The notes under the pieces were generated by a model. That model made no database searches. It saw nothing but the letters and a program-made list of their open reading frames with translations, and was not told the DNA's origin. Made by a program: the position numbers and the translations under genes. This document shows, one piece after another, positions 1 through 10,974 of a DNA stretch of 64,000 bases (positions are counted from its first letter, which is position 1; the number at the start of each line of letters is the position of its first letter). This DNA is from Gigaspora margarita (lineage: Eukaryota; Glomeromycota; Glomeromycetes; Diversisporales; Gigasporaceae): positions 523,264 to 587,263 of the forward strand of contig WTPW01000030.1 of the NCBI GenBank assembly GCA_009809945.1, written 5' to 3'.

Positions 1-132
1 AGATATCGAGCAGAAGCCTATTATTTAATGGAAAACTATAAAGAATCATTCAATGATGTGAACAAATTACTCAAAATTGAGGCAAATGACGAATGGGCAT
101 CAAAACATTTTGAAAAAATCTGTGAAAAGTAA
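1..132 (+). CDS. C-terminal end of a TPR-repeat protein (partial)
   Basis: Reading frame 1 is open from the window edge to a TAA and encodes RAEAYYLMENYKESFNDVNK followed by an LLKIEANDEWA-type turn, the alternating A/Y/L pattern of a tetratricopeptide repeat (about one and a third repeats, 43 residues). TPR units are protein-interaction helices; proteins built from them are abundant in Glomeromycotina. The start and most of the gene lie outside the window, so the full architecture is unknown. The terminal AAAA-GTAAAT could also be a 5' splice site (with TATTATAG at 182-189 as acceptor), in which case the TAA would be intronic; the stop reading is simpler. Confidence 0.6.
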   Translation, partial: RYRAEAYYLMENYKESFNDVNKLLKIEANDEWASKHFEKICEK

Positions 133-479
133 ATAATTTATTCTGCTTTATGAGTATTCATATTCTCTAATTAATTATATATATTATAGGGAGTAAGCAA
201 ATTTTATTTTTTTAATTGCCGGTATGTTTATGCGACATAAACCAAATCAGTAGACTTTGCTCAATTAACTTTCGGTATGAGCATAACTTTTATTTAAAAT
301 TTATTAAAATTGATGTTTTGTGTCAAATTACCCTCTAATCAACTATATACTTGTTAAATAACCAGATCGTGAGTGTAAAATTCATTTAATATATCCTTAA
401 ATACCCTTTTGAAAAAATACCCTTTTTGATTTAAATAATCAGTTACAATCGTTAAATTTATAGCATGTAACTACATAGT
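133..479. other. Intergenic or intronic AT-rich DNA, no gene seen
   Basis: No coding frame of note. A CATAG at 474-478 directly before the Sel1 coding similarity could be a 3' splice site, so part of this stretch may be an intron of the following broken gene. Confidence 0.4.
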
Positions 480-892
480 CCATGTGTTGATGAAACATAT
501 GAATTAGGATATTTCTATCTTCACGGGATTAATGTTGAAAAGGATGAATATAAAGCATTCGCTCAGTTCGAAAAATCTGCTAATAAGGGGCATACCGAAG
601 GAATTAATTGTCTTGGTTATTGTTACGAATATGGAGTAGGAGTTGAAAAGGATGAAAACAAAGCATTCACATATTATCAAAAATCGGCAGACGCGAATAA
701 TTCTAACGGAATGTATCAAGCTGGTTATTGTTATTATTTAGGAAGTCGATAATCACAAAGCGTTTACATATTATCTGAAGTCTGCTGAGGCAGGTAATTC
801 CATGGGAATTTGGAAAACTGCCATTTGTTACCTTTACGGAATTGGCGTAGAAGAAACTGAAAATAAATTTATTGAATGGTTTAAAAAGTATG
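480..892 (+). pseudogene. Sel1-like repeat protein gene, broken by a small deletion/frameshift
   Basis: The translation shows about three and a half Sel1-like repeats: LGYFYLHGINVEKDEYKAF, LGYCYEYGVGVEKDENKAF-TYYQKSA, AGYCYYLG and, in another frame, AICYLYGIGVEETENKFIEWFKK. Sel1 repeats are TPR-like helical pairs that scaffold protein complexes; in Glomeromycotina they often occur alone or behind kinase domains. Between GYCYYLG (to ~741) and NHKAFTYYLKSAEAGN (from ~751) the conserved IGVEKD is shortened by several bases, so the frame shifts and TAA is met at 749-751. The block ends at FKK followed by GTATGT (893-898), a good 5' splice site, with TTATCAG at 958-964 as a possible acceptor, so an exon boundary survives. 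Start and upstream exons are not recognisable. A sequencing error could in principle explain the frame break, but the loss of about two or three codons favours a pseudogene. Confidence 0.72.
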
Positions 893-1023
893 TCAATTTT
901 TTTTTTTATTATAATGTTTGTAGTTTATTTGAAGTAAGATTTCTTACACAATTTTAATTATCAGTGAGTAAGTACTATTATCAGAAATTTAAGTCATAAA
1001 AATATGTATTTATTGTTTGTGTA

Positions 1024-3530
1024 TTATTTTAGCCCGTAAGTATAAAGATAATTTAATGGTTTACGGAAAAAAGCAAGTTGCAAAACAGAACGTAAATACT
1101 TATTTACCATTACGTACAAATCATTTCATTCGCATTAATCATTTCATTCGGACCAATACTACCGAACCGGTTTTCAATTTCCTTATTTTGGGGATGGCTA
1201 AAGCCGCGTACCCACGTGATTTGTTGAAATTTTAATTAAAATTAGGGTTAGACCCTTTTAGTATTAGGGTGGGTTCGGGTTAGACAGGGATCCGGAAAAA
1301 TATCGATCATTATGTAAAATTTTAGGCAAATCAATGTTTTTGCAATATTTTGGCAGAATTAAAAATAGTGTAGAGCATAATTCTGGCGGATAATATAGAT
1401 TTAGCCAAATGATATTTCAAAATCGATATAAATCGCTATTTTTGACCAAATCGATCTATATTTTTGTCAAATCAAATTGATTTTTTTCCGGGTCCCTGAA
1501 AATATGAGAAATGAGTAACGAAACTTGTCTTGGGGCACTAATAAAAAATGATAGGAGAGCAACTATACCTATAACCCTTGCTTTATCCGTGACCTCTTTA
1601 CAACCTTAACCCAATATTAAATGCGTCGCTTAACATCCTTCAAGATAAGGAATTTTGAAAAACGGTTCGGTAATATTAATCCAAAGGGATTTTACAAAAC
1701 AAGAATAGAGATTGGATCCGTCGAGAATATCTTTACCCGGGTATTATTAGTTTATCCGGCTTACCCGATAAATTATTATATATCTCGGGTCGCTATATCA
1801 TAATGCTTTTTACACGGATCCAATCCCTAAACAATAACATAAATACTTACGTATTTATCATTACGTACAAATCATTTCATTCGCATTTAGTTAGTGAGTA
1901 TAAAGAATATTTGATAATTTTACTACATAAAAACAACAAATCAAGTTCACAAAACAAGGACATAAATACTTATTAACCATTGCTTTCAAATCATTTCATT
2001 CGTATTAATTTAGTCGGTGAGTATAAAGAACATTTAATAATTTTACCACATAACAACAGAAAACAAGTTCACAAAACAAGAATATAAATACTTATTTACT
2101 ATTACGTACAAATCATTTTATTCGCATTAATCATTTCATTACAGTGCGTGAGTATAAATAACATTTAATAATTTTACTACATAAAAACAGCAAAACAAGT
2201 TCACAAAACAAATACATAATACTCCTTTCATTCGCATTAATTCAGTGGGTGAGTATAAAATACATTTAATAATTTTACTATATAAAAACATCAAAACAAG
2301 TTCACAAATTAAAAACATAATTACTTATTTACCATTACGTATAAATCATTTATTTGCATTTAGTTAGTGAGTATAAAGAATATTTGATAAATTTACTTAT
2401 AAGTTCACAAGAACATAAGCACTTATTAACCATTACGTACAAATTATTTCATTCGCATTAATTTAGTCGGTGAGTATAAAGAGCATTTAATAATTTTACT
2501 ACATAAAAATAGTAAAACAAGTTCACAAACAAGAACACAATACTTATTTACCATTCAGCGCGTTAGTATAAATAGCATTTAATGATTTTGCTACATAAAA
2601 ACAGCAAAATAAGTTCACAAAACAAGAACATAAGTACTTATTTACCATTTATTTCATTTACATTAATCATTTCATTCAGCGAGTGAGTATAAAAGACATT
2701 TAATAATTTTACTACATAGAAACAGCAAAACAAGTTCACAAATCAATAACATAAAATAATTATTTACCATTACATATAAATCATTTCATTCGCATTAATT
2801 TAGTGGGTGAGTATAAAAACATTTAATAATTTTACTACATAAAAACCGCAAAACAAGTTCACAAAACAAGAGCATAAGTATTATTTACTATTTCGTACAA
2901 ATTATTTCATTTACATTAATTAATAGCCTGTGAGTATAAAGGACATTTAATAATTTTACTACATAAAAACAAGTTTACAAAACAAGAACATAAATACTTA
3001 NTTACCATTACGTACAAATCATTTCATTCGCATTAATCATTTCATTCAGCGAGTGAGTATAAAGAACATTTAATAATTTTACTACATAAAAACAGCAAAA
3101 CAAATTCACAAAACAAGAATATAAATACTTATTTACCATAATGTACAAATCATTTCATTCAGCTCGTGAGTATAAAGAGCATTTAATAATTTTACTAAAA
3201 ACAGTAAAACAAGTTCAAAGAACAAAAACATAAATATTTATTTACCATTACGTACAAATCATTTGATTCAGCTCGTGAGTATAAAAAGCATTTAATAATT
3301 TTACTACATAAAATCAGCAAAACAAGTTCACAAAACAAGAACATAAATACTTATTTACCATTACGTATAAATCATTTCATTCGCATTAATTTAGTCGGTG
3401 AGTATAACATTATTTAACAATTTTACTACATAAAAACCGCAAAACAAGTTCACAAAAAAACAGAAATACTTATTTACTATTGCATATAAATTATTTCATT
3501 CGCATTGATTTAGGCGGTAAATATTTACAT
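1024..3530 (+). repeat. Tandem array of intron-like units (about 15 copies, 92-131 bp)
   Basis: Each unit starts with GTGAGTATAAA, runs through AACATTTAATAATTTTACTA, CAAAACAAGTTCACAAAACA, ACTTATTTACCATTACGTAC and AAATCATTTCATTCGCATTA, and ends in TTCATTCAG or AATTTAG followed by three or so bases before the next GTGAGT. GT positions are 1894, 2017, 2148, 2249, 2367, 2470, 2562 (GTTAGT), 2683, 2807, 2930, 3053, 3166, 3275, 3398 and 3517. A further related copy lies at 1030-1150 (starting GTAAGTATAAAG) and is separated from the array by about 690 bp of unrelated DNA. So every unit has a consensus 5' splice site at one end and a pyrimidine-AG acceptor at the other, with 3-6-nt pseudo-exons between. 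The array lies between the Sel1 remnant and the first recognisable kinase exon. Confidence 0.85.
1150..1850. other. Unrelated insert splitting the intron-like array, with a hairpin
   Basis: This segment interrupts the repeat array: array-like sequence stops near 1150 and resumes near 1830. It is less AT-rich than its surroundings. An inverted pair ATTGGATCCGT (1711-1721) and ACGGATCCAAT (1816-1826) encloses about 95 bp and may be a small MITE or its end. The open frame at 1621-1803 has no recognisable features. No clear terminal repeat or target duplication for the whole insert was found. Confidence 0.4.
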
Positions 3531-3585
3531 TCGATATAACGTTTAAAAACGCAGATGCGAAATAAAGCATTATATATTATATAGA

Positions 3586-4860
3586 AATTCTGAATATGGA
3601 AAATGCGCACATTGTAATGAAAATAACACGAATCAATCATGGTGTCTATCATGTGACCCTGACAAATCAACACAGTGGACAAGTAGAAATAAGGATATTG
3701 ACAATTGCATGAAAATGCTCCAACTTAGAGTCAAAGCATATGAAGATGCGATTGAATGGATTCCATTTGATAGATTATCAAATGCTAAAGAAATTGGTAA
3801 AGGAGGATTTGGCTCTGTATATTCAGCATTCTGGTTGGATGGCATACGAAAAGTAGAAAAAATCAATGAAGGCGATAACTATATCTACAAAAGAGCGCGT
3901 GAACCATCCAATATCGTTGCACTCAAGACGTTGACCGGTTCTAAGGAAAACAATTTTGATTTTTTAAAAGAAGTGAGTTAATTTATTGCTTTAAAAATTT
4001 ACCTAATTTAAATAGCTTTACTGTTTGAACTAATTATTATTTAACTTAAGTTTAAAAGTCTTATGGCATGTAAATTAAACTTTAGTAAGTTCGCAATATA
4101 TGGCATAACTCAAAATACAGAAACAAAGGAATACTTGATGGTATTTCAATTTGCTAATAATGGGAGTCTTCATAAATATTTAAAAGAAAACTTCTGCAAC
4201 CTTACATGGCAGACTAAAATACAAATACTTAAAGATATATCAGAAGAGTTATATTTTATTCATAGCTGTGCAGGATACATTCATGCTGATTTTCATAGTG
4301 GCAACATTTTGCTTGACCAACAATCATATATAGCAGATCTAGGGTTGTCTAGAAAAAAAGATGAAAAAGTTTTAGAAGGAGATATTTATGGAGTTATGCC
4401 CTATGTTGCACCAGAAGTTTTATCAGACGATTACCAGTTTACACAAGAAGCAGATATTTATGGGTTTGGTATTATTATGGCAGAAATGACAAGTGGACAA
4501 AGACCTTTTGATGGTTATGAATTTGGTACAAAACTTGCAGCCAAGATTTGCAAAGGATTACGACCAAAGTTTGCTCCTAAAACACCTAAATGTTATATTG
4601 AATTGGCTGAAAAGTGCATGGATTCTGATCCACAAAAACGGCCTAAAGCTCATAGTATTTATATAAAAATAGAGAATTGGCTTGGTAATATAATTAGTTC
4701 AGAAGATAATGAAATTAAAATGCAATTCTTAGAAGCAGATAAAGTTATTAAATCATTGCCAATATCAAAGCATCCAGATGGAATGTATACTAGCAAAATT
4801 ATTAGTACAAAATTAATTTCAAAGGCAATTAAAGGTATTTATTTAAAATTAATATATTAA
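3586..4860 (+). CDS. Glomeromycotina-type TKL-like protein kinase (2 exons recognisable)
   Basis: Exons 3586-3972 and 4051-4860, joined by a 78-nt GTGAGT...TTAAG intron in phase 0, give about 398 residues. The N-terminal part has two cysteine pairs (CAHC, about 3604-3615, and CLSC, about 3643-3654), then EWIPFDRL, the glycine loop IGKGGFGSV (from 3793), the ATP lysine in VALKTL (3925-3927), HADFHSGN (from 4282; catalytic Asp at 4288 and Asn), ADLGLS replacing DFG (4333-4350), and YVAPEV before the C-lobe up to the GLRPKF and RPKA motifs. This order is typical of the hugely expanded kinase family of arbuscular mycorrhizal fungi, presumed to phosphorylate Ser/Thr/Tyr in signalling. All key catalytic residues are present; the HRD arginine is Ala, so it is a non-RD kinase. 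The true start is unclear: the frame is open back to about 3546 and an acceptor ATATAG at 3579-3584 suggests an upstream exon; the first in-frame ATG is 3709. The last codons may instead splice at 4835 to an acceptor at 4941, ending after DLS. Confidence 0.88.
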
Positions 4861-4880
4861 AATTGTGTTATATTAATTTG

Positions 4881-4935
4881 TTTAAAAATATTATTATTTA
4901 AAAATATTATTATTTAAAAATATTATTATTTAATT
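4881..4935. repeat. 16-bp tandem minisatellite (about 3 copies)
   Basis: The unit TTTAAAAATATTATTA is repeated a little over three times directly behind the kinase stop codon. Confidence 0.85.
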
Positions 4936-5662
4936 ATTTAGATTTGTCATAGTTGATTCTGTTCAAATAAATTTTAATATTACTGAAATTGAAAACTCTA
5001 GTATGTATACAATCAATAAATTTATTTTATAATTTGTAAATAGTAACAATTTAATTTGCATTTAAAAGGTTAAATTTGCTAAAAAATAATATGAATATGG
5101 TATTAACACTAAAGCTTATTGGATCAAATTTTTAAATAAATTGATCATTGACTTGGAATGGCTATGCCATAATTTCTTTATTAGGTTTTAATTACTTTTT
5201 TCCATTATTATTAGATTACTAGTATAATAAGTAGCACTTATATATTACTTATTTGATTTAAATAAGACCAGAAGTAAATAAATATTTATTAAATAGTTTA
5301 TTACTAGATTTAATACTAAAAGGTTGATAATATTATTATTGATTATTGTTTAGTCTATTCTAAAATATAATTTCTTCAATAGTTATAAATTTATATAATT
5401 TTATATATGTATGCTATAAAATTGAAGAATCTACAATTTGGAAAACCACAATACAATAGTATCAATATTGTAATTTTTTTATAATATATAATCTGTCTAT
5501 ATACTTTTTTGAATATATAGTACTTACTTTAAAAATTAATATTATAAAAAATAAAATTACAAATAGTAATTACTTTAATATAAAAATATTGGTTTTTATT
5601 CTTTTTTAAAACTAATATTAATTCTAAAAAAAATGTACTTAAAAATTTTATTTTTTAATATA
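4936..5662. other. AT-rich intergenic DNA
   Basis: No coding frame, repeat boundary or RNA gene could be recognised beyond the possible last kinase splice acceptor at 4940-4941. Confidence 0.4.
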
Positions 5663-6754
5663 GGCTAGTGCAAAAAATTGATACCTTAAATAAAAATTAA
5701 TAGTAAGTTTTTTAGTAAAAAATTCAATTTTTTTTTATTTATTACCAATCCAGATAAGATCAGCACTATAGCTATATTATTACTATATTTGGAATTAGAG
5801 ATAAACAAATAAGTAAAAAAATATATTATCAAATCTGATGATGACCCTTATGAAAGCTTTTTTATATTAAGTAAATATTATTTTTGGCACTAAGCAAAGT
5901 TGTAGAGCATGTTTTTATGGTCTACTACCAAAAATAATTAAAATTGGACTAGTAGATAAGAAGATATAAGTAAAAATACCTTCAATATCTTTAAATAATA
6001 TAACAATTTTATATATACAGGCCAGATTTAGATTTCTTATTATGTTGTTTATATATTTGTTTTGCCCAATTCCAAATATAAAAATAATACTAATCTTATC
6101 TGAATTGAAATTAATAATTTTATTTAATTATTTTATATAAAAATAAATAATTTATTGGCAGTAAGTTTTTAAATAAATTTTAGTATAATAAATTCTATTG
6201 TAACTTATTAAAATTTTTTATTTATAAAATTTAATTGTTTTTAATTTAACTTTATTTTATTAAATAATAAAAAAGATTATTTTAAAATTTAAATATTTAC
6301 TTACATAAAATATAAAACAATTTATTAATATTAACTTTTATCTTAGTTTTACCATTAAATTATATATAGTATATATAGTAAATTAATGAATTTTAATACA
6401 AATACAGTAACTTAATATTTATAACTTTTTATTTAGTAATTATTTTTTATAAAATTATAAATATAATTTTAATAAATCTATAGTTAGCTGCTAGTATAGT
6501 AGCAAGTTTCAACTTTCAAATTTATAAAGTTATTAATTAGAATCTATTTTTTAAAAAATTTTTTTGTAATTTTTTTTATCTAAAAAGATAGGCTTCATCT
6601 ATTTTTGCATAGAAGAGTTATAGAATAATATAGTTAATAAAAAATTATTTAAAATATAATTATTTAGCTTATAACAATTTATAAACATATTATTATCAAT
6701 TTAAAAACTTACTTTTTAACTAAAATTTTGAGGTATCAATCTTTTTGCACCAGA
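5663..6754. mobile_element. TIR element T, about 1.1 kb, non-coding
   Basis: The ends are inverted copies: GTGCAAAAAATTGATACCTT at 5668-5687 and, read on the other strand, GGTGCAAAAAGATTGATACC at the right end near 6752. The similarity continues inward through AGTAAGTTTTTTA / AGTAAGTTTTTAA. TA dinucleotides flank both ends, which would fit a Tc1/mariner-type non-autonomous element. No transposase frame remains. A second inverted pair (CCAGATAAGATCAG...TATTTGGAATTA, 5749-5800, against 6060-6103) sits inside and may be an older nested element. Confidence 0.65.
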
Positions 6755-6850
6755 TAATAGTTTTTTAATTTTTTTTATATTATCTGTTATAATATTTAGG
6801 GTTCCAAACCAGATTAAAAATCTTTAACTGTGACCTATTGGGTGAAAACC

Positions 6851-8308
6851 AGTGTTGGAAATCTTATATTCTCATGTTCTCATGAGAACATTACTTTTAA
6901 TTTGAGAACATTTACAAAATTTAAGATGTTCTCTATTAAAATTTTTTTTGAAAACATTAAGTTTAAAAAATATGTTCTCTATGTAAATATATAAAGTAAT
7001 AAAAAATTATTGTTATTAATATAGTAGTTTAAATATAGTAGTTTAAATAATTAAGTTCATAAATATTTAATTGTTAGTTGTTAAAATAGAAAACAATTTA
7101 GTGTTTTTGAATTACAGTAAGATTTTGGATAATATAATTTATTAGTTTATCCATTCCCAATTTGTTGCAATATAGTTGCATAGCTACTTTATTATACAGT
7201 GCTGGATAGCAAAATACATCCACTTTTATTAATAAAAATCATTATAACTTTTTTAAAACAAGTTAAATCAAAAAACCCTTTGTCAAATTGACAGATTTTT
7301 TGCTAAACTAAATTTCTGTCAAAGGATTTTTTATTACTTTTTGTTTTAAAGAAGTTATTAAAGTTAAAGTTTGTAATGATTTTAAAAATTGGCATTTAAT
7401 ATAAAAATAAAAGAAAATATATATGTTTAATTAACTAAATAGAATCAATTGCATCAAAATTAGCCAATCTGAATTGATTATTTAAGAATCAAAAATTTGT
7501 GCACTACATAAATAGAGTAAATGTCTTATGCTGTTCAGTACTGTATAAATTTTGATATACATATAATAATATTATATTTAATACCAATTAAATTAATATT
7601 TAATATTAGTTTTCAAAGAGCTAAACTCACTATGATAATAATATGAATTTTTTACAAGAGAATTACTTAGCAAATCTTCAGTAATTATAATTTTAAACTT
7701 TAGTGCTATATTTTAAAATTTATATTAAAAATCTTTTGAATTTATAAATTCACTAAATTCACTATAGTGAAAAGAATAATATATTATATTTACTATATTT
7801 ATTTATTTAAATATTTAAGAAACATTAAAGGCTTATTTAAAAATTAAATATACAAGCTAGATTAAGCCAATAATATCTCTAACATTATATAAAAGCTTAA
7901 AATATTAAATTGTTTTTTTTTTTATAAAAATATATGAATTATAGTTTATTTTTATAAATAATTTAGCTTTGTTTATATACTTTAGTTAATTTAATTATAT
8001 TCTTTATTATAATATCATTAATAATTTTTTAAATATATTAATTAAAAATGAAAATTAAAAAATAACTAAAAGAAGTCTAAAAGTATAAGTAAAGAAAGAG
8101 AATAAGAGAAAGAAAATAGAGAAAGTGATAGTGAAAAAAAAGAGAAAAAGAGAAAAAGAGAGAGAGAAAAGGAAAAAAAAGAGAGAGAGGAGTAGAGGAA
8201 GAGAGAAAACCTTTTTTTATTTGAGAACATAAAAAAATTTTTGAGAACATTATAATAAATAAGTATGTTCTCATGAGAACATAAATTTCAAACCAGATTT
8301 CCAACACT
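6851..8308. mobile_element. TIR element C1 (1458 bp) with 10-bp target duplication
   Basis: Terminal repeats are AGTGTTGGAAATC at both ends, each followed by a copy of the palindrome TGTTCTCATGAGAACA. The element is flanked by exact 10-bp direct repeats GGTGAAAACC (6841-6850 and 8309-8318), proving transposition. It has no transposase frame; the interior includes a hairpin (7240-7350) and a ~130-nt homopurine tract (about 8085-8215). A 9-11-bp duplication is typical of Mutator-like elements, so a non-autonomous MULE is a reasonable guess, not a proof. Confidence 0.88.
8085..8215. repeat. Homopurine (GA-rich) tract inside element C1
   Basis: About 130 bases almost free of pyrimidines on the + strand, made of GAAAGAGAAT, GAGAAAAAGAGAAAAAGAG and similar runs. 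The same tract recurs inverted or direct in every C copy of the palindrome (about 10215-10330, 10750-10880, 12880-12995). The open frames across it are low-complexity artefacts. Confidence 0.85.
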
Positions 8309-8318
8309 GGTGAAAACC

Positions 8319-10109
8319 AGTTGGTAACTGGTTATTTGAAACTAAAACTAATTATCCAATTAAAAATGGGTTACCTGATTGTAATTGGATAATCTAATTG
8401 GGTGTCAAAATAGTGATTTTGGGTCAATGTTTTCTAGATTAAAATGAGTTATTATCATAAATTTATATATCTAATAAAATCAGTCAAAGAGTGAGAAAAT
8501 GGTTGGCCTGTGAAAAAAATAGACTAGATGCATTATTATTATAGATCAGAGTGCCAATAATTTTTTTTGGAGTTCAATATTAGAAAATTGATAATAAATT
8601 TTGTTCTCAAAACTTAAATTTGGAACCAAAAAATTAGTTAAATTTGACAGATGCATAATAATAAGAAATATTGTTGCAGTGTCAATATAATAAAAGAATG
8701 ATTAGATGTCCTATTTGTGTTATATTAAGCTAGTTGGCATATTAAGAAAATTAAATTAATATATAATTAATTTTCTCTAAATGCAAGTTTATAAGTTAAA
8801 TAATATCTCACACTTAGAAAAAATCTTTTAATTAAATAAATCAATTTAATTGATTAATAAAATATCTTGCAATTAGAGAAAATAATTTGATATATGCTGA
8901 CTAAAAAAAACTTGCACTATAGAATAAAGAGCTTGCACATATTTTATAAGTCTCAACTTGGACCAAATTTATTTTATTGCACTTAAAGAGAACTTGTATT
9001 TAGAGAATGTGTACTCAGAAGAAGTTGACTGTATAACTTAGAAGTTTAATAGTAGATTTCAAGTTGTATTCTTTTACTAATAAATTTTTGATAGCAGAGG
9101 TAACATCCTATTATTCATAGTTCAGTCATACAATTATTAAAGAATCTTTTAAATTGGTTTACAATACTTTTTTAGGCAGCTTTGTATAACTTATCCTGTT
9201 ATCAAAGATGTGCAAGTTTTCTTTGCAAACTTAAAGTACTTATACTGTATTTAAAATATATTTTTTTAATCCATATTAATTTACTACTAATGCATTGCTA
9301 GTTGCTTAATAAATTATCATTAAACAATATATTGTTACAGGTATAAAACTACTAAAATTAACTAAATTCTTCTTGTTAAAGAAAAAAAACAAAAGTAAAA
9401 TGTTATGATTTAGCAAAGTATTATATTGAGAATATAAGTTTCTTTAATAATTATTATATACATTGTATAGAAATCTTTTAGTAATAAATAATAGCAATAA
9501 TTAACTATATAATATTTAATATTATTAGATCTATTGAAAGTCAATGTACATATATACTTATATACTAATATTACAAATAGTTTCACTAGTAGAATAATAG
9601 TTGTATTATAGAGATCATATAGGTTATTTAGTTGATAGATTAGATATAAGCTTATTGTATCAAAGATTATTAATCTTTAATATAGTATATTTAAGAATTA
9701 ATAATATTTGCTAATATGTAAATAAATTAATAAAAAACATATTTATTTATTATAATAATATTCAAAGCATAATTTTACATTTTAATATTTTATTATTTAA
9801 TTTAATTTTTCGTAGATTTAATTTTTTGGTATTTTTCTTAATGTTAATGCATATTTTTTATTTTTAAAATTAACTATCTTGATTAGTTAGAAGATTTTTG
9901 TAAGTGATTTTTAGTTGTAACAATGAATAGTCACCACTATTATTTTTTATAATATATTATCATATTATCTTGTTCTTATAATAGTTAAATTTTAATTCTT
10001 TATTGTATAAAAAGAAAGTAAAAGATTTTAGTATATATAACTTATTTTTATATATTGTAATTTTTGATAATTTCTTGTAGGTTTATATAATTTAGCACAT
10101 GCATATTGC
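8319..10109. other. Left-arm spacer of the palindrome, non-coding
   Basis: 1.8 kb of AT-rich DNA between C1 and the central C half-copy, matched in reverse by 10975-12765. It begins with the inverted motif AACCAGTTGGTAACTGGTTA. Segments such as TTTTCTCTAAATGCAAG (8770-8786) resemble the ends of the mariner-like family B described below. No gene, RNA or intact element boundary was found. Confidence 0.5.
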
Positions 10110-10974
10110 AGTGTTGGAAATCTGTTTTGAAATTTATGTTCTTATGAGAACATACTTATTTAATATAATGTTCTCAAAAATTTTTTTATGTTCTCAAATA
10201 AAAAAAAAATTTTCCTCTCTTCCTCTACTCCTCTCTCTCTTTTTTTCCTTTTCTCTCTCTCTCTTTTTCTCTTTTTCTCTTTTTTTCACTCTCACTTTCT
10301 CTATTTTCTTTCTCTTATTCTCTCTCTTAACTTATATTTATAGACTCCTTTTAGTTATTTTTTAATTTTCATTTTAATTAATATATTTAAAAAATTATTA
10401 ATGATATTATAATAAATAATATAATTTAATTAACTAAAGTATATAAACAAAGCTAAATTATTTATAAAAATAAACTATAATTCATATATTTTTATAAAAA
10501 AAAAAANNNNNNNNNNNNNNNNNNNNNNNNNNNNNNNNNNNNNNNNNNNNNNNNNNNNNNNNNNNNNNNNNNNNNNNTTTTTTTTTTTATAAAAATATAT
10601 GAATTATAGTTTATTTTTATAAATAATTTAGCTTTGTTTATATACTTTAGTTAATTAAATTATATTATTTATTATAATATCATTAATAATTTTTTAAATA
10701 TATTAATTAAAATGAAAATTAAAAAATAACTAAAAGGAGTCTATAAATATAAGTTAAGAGAGAGAATAAGAGAAAGAAAATAGAGAAAGTGAGAGTGAAA
10801 AAAAGAGAAAAAGAGAAAAAGAGAGAGAGAGAAAAGGAAAAAAAGAGAGAGAGGAGTAGAGGAAGAGAGGAAAATTTTTTTTTTATTTGAGAACATAAAA
10901 AAATTTTTGAGAACATTATATTAAATAAGTATGTTCTCATAAGAACATAAATTTCAAAACAGATTTCCAACACT
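10110..10974. mobile_element. Central C3: two inverted 3' halves of element C around an N gap
   Basis: Both ends begin with AGTGTTGGAAATCTG in inverted orientation, and both halves carry the same (3') end of family C, about 397 bp each, stopping at a poly-A/poly-T run on either side of the gap. The other end of the element is missing. The flanks TGCATATTGC and GCAATATGCA are inverted, not direct, repeats, so there is no target duplication and C3 is a junction product rather than an ordinary insertion. Confidence 0.75.
10507..10577. other. Assembly gap (71 N) at the palindrome centre
   Basis: A run of 71 Ns flanked by poly-A on the left and poly-T on the right, exactly at the symmetry axis. 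Confidence 1.

Noticed and set aside
1890-3530. CRISPR-like array
   Set aside because: Units are repeats end to end without distinct spacers, and the sequence is eukaryotic with introns and transposons.
8077-8307. Open frames at 8077-8307 (-), 10099-10365 (+), 10719-10985 (-) and 12777-13007 (+) encoding near-identical Leu/Ser/Phe-rich proteins
   Set aside because: They read through the homopurine tract and TIR of element C; composition is a translation artefact and no membrane-protein family is indicated.
9040-9160. Separate family B element inside the palindrome arm
   Set aside because: Short matches to B ends (CTCTAAATGCAAG, AGAAGTTGACTGTAT) exist but no consistent pair of ends with TA flanks could be set.
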